Source: a virus | IMG/VR virus record: IMGVR_UViG_3300006733_000042 | Location: 1 to 23,853 of that record | Strand: one strand, 5' to 3' | DNA length: 23,853 nucleotides | In this document: piece by piece, positions 1 through 8,131 of the stretch | Position numbering within the stretch: position 1 is the first letter of the stretch | Layout of the letters: each line of letters opens with the position of its first letter | Translations under genes and position numbers: made by a program | Notes under the pieces: generated by a model | Told to the model about the DNA's origin: nothing | What the model saw: the letters and a program-made list of their open reading frames with translations, nothing else | The model's database searches: none

Positions 1-9
1 AGATTAGAA

Positions 10-28
10 AAATGGTTTTAAACCATTT
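10..28 (-). terminator. A+T-rich palindrome over the sulfotransferase stop
   Basis: AAATGGTTT and AAACCATTT form a perfect 9-bp inverted repeat with one central base, overlapping the stop codon and followed on the minus strand by TTTCT. It could form a weak transcription terminator or 3'-end protecting hairpin. Low G+C content and a loop of about one base (so fewer pairs would really form) make this uncertain; the next gene is outside the window. Confidence 0.25.
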
Positions 29-161
29 CCATTTTTATGATTGTTCGACCGCTTATCTTTTTTCCATCCAAAAATAGAAAGTTATCGTGTAGATCTTTCA
101 GACTTTTGAACGTTCTTGTTTCTCCATTACCATAGGTAACTTCAAGACGTTTTTTTGTCAT
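18..161 (-). CDS. 47-aa ORF nested in the sulfotransferase frame
   Basis: Starting at the ATG at 161, in the same frame as the sulfotransferase and using the same stop, is MTKKRLEVTYGNGETRTF, followed by KSLKDLHDNFLFLDGKK and SGRTIIKMEMV. It is preceded by AAGGAGGTGA, complementary to ten bases of the 16S rRNA 3' end, with a 7-base spacer: the best ribosome-binding site in the window. The short protein, with a strand-helix-type pattern, does not resemble sulfotransferase. Either it is made separately by internal initiation, or it was once a separate gene whose upstream neighbour lost its stop. I do not recognise a family. Confidence 0.55.
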   Translation of the reverse strand: MTKKRLEVTYGNGETRTFKSLKDLHDNFLFLDGKKISGRTIIKMEMV

Positions 162-755
162 TGTTTCCTCACCTCCTTTGATTCGTTCTCCCATCCCTGA
201 TATACCTTTTCCAGGATTCCAACCCACCAAACAATCAAGTGTTTTCAATGGCGGATTATAGTTCAAATGAAAATGTTTGGCGATCTCATCCAAATGTTTT
301 AATGGATACAATACAAATTTTTCATATTCAATAACATAAATATTCGTTTTCTCCCATAATCGAATATGGTCATCTATTGCCTCCAATATTGTTGAACCGG
401 GGCGATGGGTTGGAATTGCCCCATTTGAATATACATTGGTAATAGAAATATTCAAAAAATGTTTGAATGAAAAATTCCGTTTATACATACGATAAACCGA
501 ATATGCAATATCCAGAGGATTTCTTTTAATATATATTGAACGGTCGAAATTATCATATATATTTGGGAACAAATGCCCACCATGTAGACCCGCCCAAGGA
601 CTTTGGGGAATAATGTTTTTATTCGGGGAATGAAATCGTCCAAATGTACTCCCCAATAATTTTGTTTCAGGATAAAAATTAATGAATAAATGCCCCAATA
701 ACATATTATTCCCTGCACGAGGGTGACCATATACTTTGATTATTTCATTCTTCAT
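18..755 (-). CDS. PAPS-dependent sulfotransferase, fused to a small C-terminal ORF
   Basis: A 245-aa protein. The 5'-phosphosulfate-binding loop is VYGHPRAGNNML (8-19), and the 3'-phosphate-binding motif is RNPLDIAYSVYRMY (78-91), with R78 and S86 in the expected places. YVIEYEKFVLYP (140-151) and NPGKGISG (180-187) fit the later conserved blocks of sulfotransferase family 1-like enzymes. It transfers sulfate from PAPS to a sugar, lipid or protein acceptor. I chose the ATG at 755: it overlaps the glycosyltransferase stop as ATGA; the upstream reading to 779 would overlap it by 28 bases. The last 47 codons have their own near-perfect ribosome-binding site and look like a separate gene fused in frame. 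Confidence 0.85.
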   Translation of the reverse strand: MKNEIIKVYGHPRAGNNMLLGHLFINFYPETKLLGSTFGRFHSPNKNIIPQSPWAGLHGGHLFPNIYDNFDRSIYIKRNPLDIAYSVYRMYKRNFSFKHFLNISITNVYSNGAIPTHRPGSTILEAIDDHIRLWEKTNIYVIEYEKFVLYPLKHLDEIAKHFHLNYNPPLKTLDCLVGWNPGKGISGMGERIKGGEETMTKKRLEVTYGNGETRTFKSLKDLHDNFLFLDGKKISGRTIIKMEMV

Positions 756-1864
756 TTTATACCCATTCCTCCATTCCATCCAGAAATTTCCATTAACCGT
801 AATGGTTTATTCAATCGCAATATAAGACGATTATTGATTATATTAATCTCCCTTGTATCAGATATTTGGTCAATAAAATATTTTGCCAAAATCTCAATGT
901 CGTGAGTTTTTTCAACCCATCTTCTTGTCTGTTTGGATAACTTTTCGAGTCCATTTCGATTATTAATTAATTTTGATATTTCTCTTACAATATCATTTTT
1001 ATTTCTTACTCGGATTATGGGGGAATTGTTCGCTCGATCAGTATCACATAAACATATAGAACCAAAACTTCCCGCCTCAATAAGACTTGTTCCATACCCT
1101 CTTGTCTTTTTGCATTTTTCAGGAATATATCTTTGTAAAATTTGGTCAAAAAATATATGGCATTCCTTCTTTCTCTCCATAGATTCATCATAATGAACCT
1201 TTTCGATTAATTCCTGAATTAAAATATTGGGAAATTTCTTATCTAATATTTTAAATGCTTTAAGAAATACCTCTGTTTTTTTTACTTCCCTTCTTGAAGG
1301 ACTGTGACCAATGATTAATTTCCCATTCCATTTTTTCTTATTAAATTTATATTTTTCTGTATCAATGGGTGCCTGTAATTCAATATTTCGATCAGACAGA
1401 TTAACCAAATCATAATGAGTAAAAATATAATCAAAATGTGGGTGGATTAGTTCATTAATAAATTCATAGTTTTGTCTATAAAAAACTCCACCATGCCATA
1501 TCCCTCGTGGAATATTGGGTGGCGGAGTTATCCCATGTGGTTTGTAATAATACGATGAACTCGTATATAATATGAAATCCGCCATATGATACAGTTGCTT
1601 CATCTCATTATAATCTATATCTTTTTCGAGAAGATCGGTCGGCCACCTAAAAGAATGAGGATTGGAGACAATACATCTCGCCCTCCATCCCTTCACGTAT
1701 TTATTTATTCCATCACATAAAAATTTACCGATGGCAGAAAAATCCCATTTGCCAATAACCAATAAAAATTTATCTTTGCCTTTTTTGAATCGATTGGATG
1801 CAGATGGAGGAAGTGGTGTTTCATATATCATATTCTTGTCTGCGATGGCCGTCAATCCGGACAT
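752..1864 (-). CDS. GT-B glycosyltransferase (GT4-like)
   Basis: A 370-aa protein with a Rossmann-like two-domain plan. The N-terminal half has KFLLVIGKWD (32-41), MADFILYTSSSYY (94-106), IPRGIWHGGVFYR (118-130) and YIFTHYDLV. The second half opens with KLIIGHSPSRREVKKTEVFLKAFKIL (broken; 182-207), the usual donor-domain start, then GYGTSLIEAGSFGSICLC (257-272), where E263 is the probable nucleotide-sugar contact, and SPIIRVRNKND (281-291). This pattern fits GT4-like retaining transferases. It would add a sugar to a glycan or protein, on virion or host envelope. AGGTGATGG precedes the ATG; its stop overlaps the sulfotransferase start as ATGA. No catalytic test is possible here. Confidence 0.8.
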   Translation of the reverse strand: MSGLTAIADKNMIYETPLPPSASNRFKKGKDKFLLVIGKWDFSAIGKFLCDGINKYVKGWRARCIVSNPHSFRWPTDLLEKDIDYNEMKQLYHMADFILYTSSSYYYKPHGITPPPNIPRGIWHGGVFYRQNYEFINELIHPHFDYIFTHYDLVNLSDRNIELQAPIDTEKYKFNKKKWNGKLIIGHSPSRREVKKTEVFLKAFKILDKKFPNILIQELIEKVHYDESMERKKECHIFFDQILQRYIPEKCKKTRGYGTSLIEAGSFGSICLCDTDRANNSPIIRVRNKNDIVREISKLINNRNGLEKLSKQTRRWVEKTHDIEILAKYFIDQISDTREINIINNRLILRLNKPLRLMEISGWNGGMGIK

Positions 1865-1865
1865 C

Positions 1866-2630
1866 TTATCCCATCACCTTTTCGTATTCATCATATAAAT
1901 CGATCTTGGAAAAATCGTCCCCCACATATATTATTTTGGGATGAGCTTCATGTCTACCGCATTTTTTACAGAGCATTTCATCATATGTCTTTTTGTTAAA
2001 CCGCATATCATTTCCGCATTTTCGACATCGGCGTTTGACCTTGTCCATGTGGGATTTATGACATATCCAGATTCGGTCATATCTGTTCATTGCCTCAACC
2101 GATGGAGTACGATAAAATAACAAAACGAGAATCTTTTTCGCATATCTTTCTCTCCAATAAAATTGAGGGAGGGATACCTCTATGCGATTTCCCATTTCGT
2201 CCACTCGGTCAGATTTTATACTATCCTTCTTTTTCCCTGCTCGTTGAAATTGTGCCTTTATGGATTGAGGTATTTTCCCTCTTGAGTTGGGAAATATTAT
2301 GGCAAGATGTTCCCAATTCGGTCGATCTCGAATATTTTCGGGATCCTCCATCGTTGCATCAAGAATATTCAATCCTTTTTCTTTAATTTCCCCCCTGACA
2401 GTTCGACGGGAAAAAGCATTTCTCCCTTCATTCGGCCCATACAACCAACCGTCATAAAAATCCCGTAACATATCCGGGGTTGGTCGTGGTTGTGGAACCA
2501 GGTGAACCTTAAATGAAGGTATTTTCGCCCCCAATCCATCAGCAGTTTCTTCCTTGATGAATCGGTCAATCAGTTCAATTTGTTTGTTGTTTGTTATGTC
2601 GAATACGACATCTACATGTTTTGATTTCAT
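1866..2630 (-). CDS. Unknown protein with C-terminal zinc ribbon
   Basis: A 254-aa protein. I do not recognise its N-terminal part. It begins with a beta-alpha stretch (HVDVVFDITNNKQIELIDRFIKEE, broken), has many basic residues in the middle (RGKIPQSIKAQFQRAGKKK), and ends with a zinc ribbon CRKCGN...LCKKCGRH at about 202-230. Downstream, on the same strand and two bases apart, is a glycosyltransferase, so it may belong to the modification module; as it starts after a TATA-like gap, it may head that unit. A regulator, an adaptor for the enzymes, or an RNA/DNA-binding protein are all possible. Confidence 0.55.
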   Translation of the reverse strand: MKSKHVDVVFDITNNKQIELIDRFIKEETADGLGAKIPSFKVHLVPQPRPTPDMLRDFYDGWLYGPNEGRNAFSRRTVRGEIKEKGLNILDATMEDPENIRDRPNWEHLAIIFPNSRGKIPQSIKAQFQRAGKKKDSIKSDRVDEMGNRIEVSLPQFYWRERYAKKILVLLFYRTPSVEAMNRYDRIWICHKSHMDKVKRRCRKCGNDMRFNKKTYDEMLCKKCGRHEAHPKIIYVGDDFSKIDLYDEYEKVMG

Positions 2631-2673
2631 ACAATGGTCTCCGTTAATTCTATATCATTCCATTATACGATTT

Positions 2674-2704
2674 ATAGACATATATATTTTTCGTTATTGT
2701 CTAT
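2674..2704 (-). promoter_or_regulatory. Inverted repeat around TATA-like box (promoter candidate)
   Basis: ATAGACA (minus 2704-2698) and TGTCTAT (2680-2674) form a 7-bp inverted repeat around AAAATATATA (2690-2681), in the 63-nt gap before the zinc-ribbon gene. TAACGGAGAC follows 34 nt after the box, the same sequence and almost the same distance as in the gap before the protease gene. The second copy supplies the likely ribosome-binding site (GGAG, eight bases before ATG). The repeat could be an operator. This is suggestive, not proven. Confidence 0.38.
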
Positions 2705-3635
2705 CAAAATGAATATACCATACGACAGACAAAAGGTCAGTGGAAAACTTTTCGATTACCTCCTCCAATGCTATTCTTGCCACCATTTGAGGTAATCGAT
2801 TTAAAACCGAATCATCAGGAGGGGGAGTGAAACTTGTTATATTCCCAATTCCGCCAATATCCGCCACATGATCCCTGTGAGGAGAAAATGAAATCAAAAC
2901 CACATTATTGGCAGGAGATGGGACAGGAATATTACCCAATGTTATAACCTGATTCAATCTATCCCAACTAAATATTGTATTAGGCAACCCCAAACTGTCA
3001 TCTCTTAATGTTTGATACGCCTGTGCAGTATTCACAACATGAACATTGTAAATTTCCCATGCCAAATTCCCCGCTCCACCACGAGTAAAATCAATCTGAT
3101 TCGCTCCATCGAATGCCCGAACGCTCCCCATCCATTGATTCCAAAATAATCCGAGTTCCCATATTGGTAATATTGAAACTCCTGGAGGATAAATTGTGCC
3201 AATTCGAATCGAATCATTATCCGTAGTTGAACCGCCCAATATAGGCCCAAGAGGTTCCATCGATGTGTGCGCATTTCTATATCCATTTGCGATAAATGGA
3301 GCAATTAATCCATTTTGTTTTTTATTGGGAGGTGTCGAATTTTGACCCAACCCTATAAGTTCAGGGTGAAATCCAATTTTATAATCATCAATAAATGCGG
3401 TTATTACAGCGTTCAATTCAATGCCTTGAACATGTTGAGTAATTCCCTTATTATGCAATGGGTCATGTAATGATGACAATGCTTCATATCCCAATGTCGT
3501 TCCTCCACAATTCGTCATTGCCATTGCCAATCTATCGAAAAATCTGCCCATGAGCATATTTCTTTGAAGAACTTTTTTCTTTATCTTTCCATATTTATCT
3601 GTTAAGACAATTTCAACTTCACCCCATATTTTCAT
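2694..3635 (-). CDS. Tail-tip / receptor-binding-like protein B
   Basis: A 313-aa protein, probable paralogue of the neighbour. It shares the plan: IWGEVEIVLTD at the N-terminus, RNMLMGRFFDRLAM (24-37), LIGLGQNSTPP (about 94-104), PIWELGLFWNQ, QMVARIALEE and the final LLSVVWYIHFDRQ. The shared DR, GLGxxxxPP, GLF and LxVxWxIxFDR positions suggest a duplication, with divergence in the middle. It is the last clear virion gene before the modification genes. AGGGGGG lies close to the ATG. Because such proteins vary quickly, it may be a receptor-binding or adhesin component of the tail tip. Confidence 0.6.
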   Translation of the reverse strand: MKIWGEVEIVLTDKYGKIKKKVLQRNMLMGRFFDRLAMAMTNCGGTTLGYEALSSLHDPLHNKGITQHVQGIELNAVITAFIDDYKIGFHPELIGLGQNSTPPNKKQNGLIAPFIANGYRNAHTSMEPLGPILGGSTTDNDSIRIGTIYPPGVSILPIWELGLFWNQWMGSVRAFDGANQIDFTRGGAGNLAWEIYNVHVVNTAQAYQTLRDDSLGLPNTIFSWDRLNQVITLGNIPVPSPANNVVLISFSPHRDHVADIGGIGNITSFTPPPDDSVLNRLPQMVARIALEEVIEKFSTDLLSVVWYIHFDRQ

Positions 3636-3636
3636 C

Positions 3637-4674
3637 TCATTCCCCCCTGTCGAAAAATATCTGCCATGTAACTGTTAATGTATGATTCGGATTTTTAACG
3701 AATGAAACGGGCATTACCCTTCTCGCCACCATTCGACCATTATCGAACCCCAAATTTGTTCCAAATTCGCCCATCCACCCATGCCATACAGTTCCAACAC
3801 AATCATAACGGGGAGTAAATATAACCAATGCTCTTGCTGTTCCCGCATCGATTGACCCCACATCACAATATATTCTCTGACTTTCTCGATTGGCATCTAT
3901 CTGTTGTTGATTTAGAACATGCCCTTCCCAATTCCCGCCATCAAGAAGCATGACAAATACATTTAAAACAGACCAAAAAGTATTTGGATTTCGTGTCGGT
4001 TCACCTGGAGCCAAAGGTGTTTCACAATTGAATAAAACATATCCATCATCATCAACATAATAATGCCCAATATCCATATATGGCAGAAACAACCCCACTT
4101 CTGTTATGGGAGCTTCTAAATTATTAAATTCATCAGATAAATATATTGCGTTATATTTTGCGATATTGTCCCATCGAAATCCCAAACCTGTTTTATATGC
4201 TTGGGATTCAACTCCTCCAAATTTAGAATTGTGTGTGTTCCTTAATGTTTCATCAACAGGAATATCTAAATCAGTGTCCAATATTGTAGGAGTTGTATTG
4301 CCTAACCCCAATTTAATTAATTCGGGAAAAAATGTTTCCCATCCTGGTGTCGTGCAAACACCCGCATTCACAGACACCATTAATGGAAAATTACACACAT
4401 TCATTTGGGTTAATCGATTTCGATAGTCAGTAAATAGATTATGCCAATTCCCAACAGTATAACCGACCAATTCAACACACCTATCTGAAAAAAGAGGCAA
4501 CAACAAATTTCGCCCAATATCTTCTTGAACCTTTAATTCTTTCAGTTTTCTCCAATCCTCTCCATTCATCTTTGAAGGAAATTCAATCGATTTTTTAATC
4601 AACTTATCGAATCTTTTATTTGATTGATAACGTGTTACCGTAACTTCTCCGTATATTCTCACTTTTTCGATCAT
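3637..4674 (-). CDS. Tail-tip / receptor-binding-like protein A
   Basis: A 345-aa protein related to the next gene. It starts with a beta-rich YGEVTVTRYQSN, then RNLLLPLFSDRC, LIKLGLGNTTPTILDTDLDI and PITEVGLFLPYM, RMVARRVMP and a last strand LTVTWQIFFDRGE. The pattern GLGxxTPxxxDTxL, ITExGLF and LTVTWxIxF is common in phage tail tip and fibre proteins, where it forms a beta-sandwich that docks next to the baseplate. Cysteines are scattered and the protein has a glycine/aromatic-rich middle. It follows the hub, with GAGGATAATATT before the ATG. Its exact role, baseplate piece or receptor binder, cannot be resolved. Confidence 0.6.
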   Translation of the reverse strand: MIEKVRIYGEVTVTRYQSNKRFDKLIKKSIEFPSKMNGEDWRKLKELKVQEDIGRNLLLPLFSDRCVELVGYTVGNWHNLFTDYRNRLTQMNVCNFPLMVSVNAGVCTTPGWETFFPELIKLGLGNTTPTILDTDLDIPVDETLRNTHNSKFGGVESQAYKTGLGFRWDNIAKYNAIYLSDEFNNLEAPITEVGLFLPYMDIGHYYVDDDGYVLFNCETPLAPGEPTRNPNTFWSVLNVFVMLLDGGNWEGHVLNQQQIDANRESQRIYCDVGSIDAGTARALVIFTPRYDCVGTVWHGWMGEFGTNLGFDNGRMVARRVMPVSFVKNPNHTLTVTWQIFFDRGE

Positions 4675-4684
4675 AATATTATCC

Positions 4685-7681
4685 TCATGGAATATGGAAT
4701 GTCATATATGTTGTAACAGGAATCTGTCCCTCTGAATATATCGTAACCATATATTGTTCCCACCATTCAGTATATCCATCAATATTCGGAACCGATACTT
4801 GAGGAGCTGTTGTTCCTCTTGGACATGGTTGATCTTCGGCTAAATATTCATTGGTCAAAAACCACATTATATCAATATCATCACCCGAACCAAAACCAAG
4901 AGCCACAACATCCAATAATGCCCTATTTTTTACACCTGTCCATGAATAATTCGCAGGAGAACCCACTCCAAATCGAATTTCAGTTCCAACTTCAACAATG
5001 TCAATTATGAAATTTGTTCCTTGAAGTTTGACATTGCAGGGTTGCCACGCCCCAGGCCCTACGCTATCCCTTACCATAAATCCATATCCCAGGGGTTGAC
5101 CAGGGAATGTATGATTAAATGGATTCAATTCAACCTGCAAATCTGCTCCAACCATAACCAAAAACCACGAAGCATGATTATGTTCGGGATATATTGTAAT
5201 CCCCACATCCTCAAATATATCATAATGTTCCGTGGGAACGGGTAACAAATTACATTCTTGAATATCGGGGTCAATAAAGTTTTTTTCGACCCAATCAATC
5301 TGCCTCCGAGTGTCCGCAAAATGTTTAGCAATTTCCCAAGGTCTAACATTTGGTTGAATCTTCATTACTGCTCCCTGACGGGAAAATTCCCATCTAACCC
5401 CTTTAATAATGAATTTGAATGATGAAGCATCAGAGAAATGAGATTCTGCCACCTCTCCAAGCAATGTAAGGGGTTTGCGGTAAAGATGCGCCTGATTAGT
5501 TCTGTCTTTCTCATCGAGAGCATACACGCCATTACAGTTCCCCAAAAACCAATTACTCTGACCATTCCACCATTTATCTGCTGTAATGCGGTCATAACAG
5601 TCATCCGCAATAGAATCATCGTAATCCGTATCATCAAACCACGTTTCAATTCGATTGGTATTCTCGACTTGAATATGACCTTCAATGGGTTTTCGTGCCA
5701 AATCCTCATGCATATATTGAGCATTTTCATTACACAAATCTTGACCACGAATAGATTGATTGGATTCTTTTTTGTCTCGTGTGTTTCCTTCAATATTATA
5801 ATTATGAGGATAGTCACCGATTAAAGGGTATCCCTTATCGTCATGCGCCCCCTGACATGCAACATAATCAACATAGTTCTCCGTTCCCTGCTCCAATTGA
5901 CATCCCAATATTGAACGATTTATTCTGTCCATCACATAGGTTGATTGACCGCTCCATAAATCTAATATCGGGGTTCCTTCTTCATCCCTTCGATCTCGGA
6001 AAAATATTATATGTTCATTTCTGAACTCGAAATCGGCATATTCCTGAAATTCTAATAACAAAGTTTCAGCAACGGATTTTATAGCATTATACAAAGATGT
6101 CTTTATATCATATACCTTCGTAACGACAGAATCTTGAGTATCTTCGGTCACATTGTAAATGTTGGCATTAAATACTTGATCATGGTAATATCTGTATCCC
6201 AATCCGGTCAAATCCAATAGATGTAATAAACCATGATAATTCCCTCTATATTCTGCCCCGTCCACGATTTCATTTGGTGGGTCAGCAAAATGCCCCCATA
6301 AAACATCAGTCAATAACTTTTTATAGAATCGGGAAGAATCAGAATATATCAGTTTTTGAACTGCAATATACAAATCAGACAATAAAGTTATCTCGATCGT
6401 TGGACGGGCAGACCATTTATAATTTATCCGTTTGAATTGACCAATCAGAATATAATCTCCCAATGAAGGACTATTGATTCGTGGCATTCCTCTGACAATC
6501 ATATAGGATATATCTGTTGTTGGATTGGCGGTCATATTGTGATCTAATGTCAATTCATCCCCTGATATATTCGTTATTTCGAACCAATTATTTTCGGATA
6601 TTCCCTGACAGAAAATCCAAACATAATCTCCCACTTGAGCAGAATTGAAACCCGCAATTGCATTGGGACAAACAAGAATGTCGAAATCAGGCGCAACAAC
6701 TCCAGCTTTATAATCGTGATATATTAATTGAGATTGTTGAATGAATACCAATGCTTTATTATCGCATGAAATATGTTCAGGTTCATCGTCATTATTAGAA
6801 GTATAAATATCATCCCACCAATCCGCTATCATGGGATAAATTAAATCGAGTTTGCATTCAGATACTTCTCCCGTCAATTTCCCAACATTTAATTGAGAAA
6901 TATTGGATTTGAGTTTATGGTATTTGGCTTTATCATTCCCTTCAATTACAACCTCATAAAATGGACACCCATCAGGTTGTTCTATCATATCGGCCCAATC
7001 TTTTCCAACAATTCCTCCAATATACCATGTGCCACCATTCCCGTCTTTTTCCATCTCAAATCTGTGAGTTGTGGGTTTTGTTGTATCGGGAAGAATTGGA
7101 GCCACAATAGTTTCCAATTCATCACCAGGAACATTCTCCAATATTAATCCTATGGGATTGTACCATAATTTATATCCGTCCATGAAAAACTCGAAATATC
7201 CTCCAGACATATAAGAATTAACCTGATGAATAAGGAATCTGAACTCATGCCATTCATCGTCTAAATATACAGGTACTCCTTCAACCTGTCTCCATGCCGT
7301 TTCTTGTACCACATAAACCCAAACTTGTCCTTGAGTTAATCGGATTCGGACAATATGGTTCCCTAAATTGTTCATCAAGTTGATTGTAAGAACATCAGCA
7401 TTATTCGGGTCGAATGCATTTATAAGAAAACTAACATCAGTAACAAATGAATTGGGTTCCATAACAGCATTATGTTCGGCCCATTCATCGAGAATATCAT
7501 GTCCACCCTCGAATATCAGCATTTTTTGTTTATTCTTGGTAGAATGTTGATGATCAATAATTTTTAAATCTGTTGAGGATACCGTATAATTTTTAATCTC
7601 ATTGCCAGATGAACCAATCGTTTCATTCTCGAATAATTCGCGAAAAATGAAATAACTTCCTTCTGGAATATATCCTTTCAT
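4685..7681 (-). CDS. Large tail hub protein with lectin-like ends
   Basis: A 998-aa protein. Residues about 12-230 look like a concanavalin/LamG-type lectin: DVLTINLM, VRIRLTQGQVWVYV, and the typical turn DDEWHEFRFLIHQ then YFEFFMDGYKLW. From about 243 (FYEVVIEGNDKAKYHKLKS) to about 860 is the hub body, with beta-rich repeats (QSQLIYHDYKAGVV, ELTLDHNMTANP, RINYKWSARPTIEITLLSD) and a long helical-mixed segment, in the manner of tail-associated/gp27-like proteins. The last about 140 residues (GYGFMVRDS... IDIMWFLTNEYL) form a second beta-sandwich-like domain. It forms the tail tip that contacts the cell. GAGGAAT precedes the ATG. Catalytic motifs for a cell-wall enzyme were not seen. Confidence 0.75.
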   Translation of the reverse strand: MKGYIPEGSYFIFRELFENETIGSSGNEIKNYTVSSTDLKIIDHQHSTKNKQKMLIFEGGHDILDEWAEHNAVMEPNSFVTDVSFLINAFDPNNADVLTINLMNNLGNHIVRIRLTQGQVWVYVVQETAWRQVEGVPVYLDDEWHEFRFLIHQVNSYMSGGYFEFFMDGYKLWYNPIGLILENVPGDELETIVAPILPDTTKPTTHRFEMEKDGNGGTWYIGGIVGKDWADMIEQPDGCPFYEVVIEGNDKAKYHKLKSNISQLNVGKLTGEVSECKLDLIYPMIADWWDDIYTSNNDDEPEHISCDNKALVFIQQSQLIYHDYKAGVVAPDFDILVCPNAIAGFNSAQVGDYVWIFCQGISENNWFEITNISGDELTLDHNMTANPTTDISYMIVRGMPRINSPSLGDYILIGQFKRINYKWSARPTIEITLLSDLYIAVQKLIYSDSSRFYKKLLTDVLWGHFADPPNEIVDGAEYRGNYHGLLHLLDLTGLGYRYYHDQVFNANIYNVTEDTQDSVVTKVYDIKTSLYNAIKSVAETLLLEFQEYADFEFRNEHIIFFRDRRDEEGTPILDLWSGQSTYVMDRINRSILGCQLEQGTENYVDYVACQGAHDDKGYPLIGDYPHNYNIEGNTRDKKESNQSIRGQDLCNENAQYMHEDLARKPIEGHIQVENTNRIETWFDDTDYDDSIADDCYDRITADKWWNGQSNWFLGNCNGVYALDEKDRTNQAHLYRKPLTLLGEVAESHFSDASSFKFIIKGVRWEFSRQGAVMKIQPNVRPWEIAKHFADTRRQIDWVEKNFIDPDIQECNLLPVPTEHYDIFEDVGITIYPEHNHASWFLVMVGADLQVELNPFNHTFPGQPLGYGFMVRDSVGPGAWQPCNVKLQGTNFIIDIVEVGTEIRFGVGSPANYSWTGVKNRALLDVVALGFGSGDDIDIMWFLTNEYLAEDQPCPRGTTAPQVSVPNIDGYTEWWEQYMVTIYSEGQIPVTTYMTFHIP

Positions 7682-7690
7682 TTTTATTCC

Positions 7691-8131
7691 TCAAGAACTA
7701 TATCCAACGAGAGTTATATTAATGACATAAGTGGCAACCCTATCAGTCAAATGATAACCGATTCCCGATTTCTCGACAATATCCAATTTCATGATTTTTG
7801 TGTGTTGATAAGCCCCCCCCAAAACATTTGTTACATAATCGCAATAAAAATCCAAATCTCGACCATTCCTTGCCCAATCCTGTAAAGTGTCCACAACATC
7901 ACTCGGAATTGTTCCTCCCGTAACACTAATAAGCCGAGTATCATATAATGGGATGGAAAATGTGAATTTATGTGAATTGGATCCCATTGATTGAATTACC
8001 GATTCCAATCCACCTGGAATACTTTGTTCAGCGACCATTATATCTGGATCAATTTTTAATTCTCCTGGTCTTACTGCAAATAAAACTGTCGTTCCACCGT
8101 AAACTAATTTAAATTGTTCTTCATATGCCAT
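7691..8131 (-). CDS. Distal tail / tail-tip structural protein
   Basis: A 146-aa beta-rich protein: FKLVYGGTTVLFAVRPGELKI (7-27), HKFTFSIPLYDTRLISV (54-70), YLTDRVATYVINITLVGYSS at the end, with a helix-containing DWARNGRDLDFYCDY in the middle. It lies between tape measure and the large hub, the usual place for a distal tail protein (Dit) or a hub-adapter ring, and its strand-rich layout resembles tail tube-fold proteins. There is no unambiguous motif. The start overlaps the previous stop as TAATG. A tract of eight G bases within the coding sequence (7813-7820) is slippage-prone. Confidence 0.55.
   Translation of the reverse strand: MAYEEQFKLVYGGTTVLFAVRPGELKIDPDIMVAEQSIPGGLESVIQSMGSNSHKFTFSIPLYDTRLISVTGGTIPSDVVDTLQDWARNGRDLDFYCDYVTNVLGGAYQHTKIMKLDIVEKSGIGYHLTDRVATYVINITLVGYSS

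Noticed and set aside
4685-7681. A cell-wall hydrolase (peptidase, lysozyme or pseudomurein endoisopeptidase) in the hub
   Set aside because: I looked for Cys-His-Asp and lysozyme/endopeptidase patterns and did not find a convincing set.
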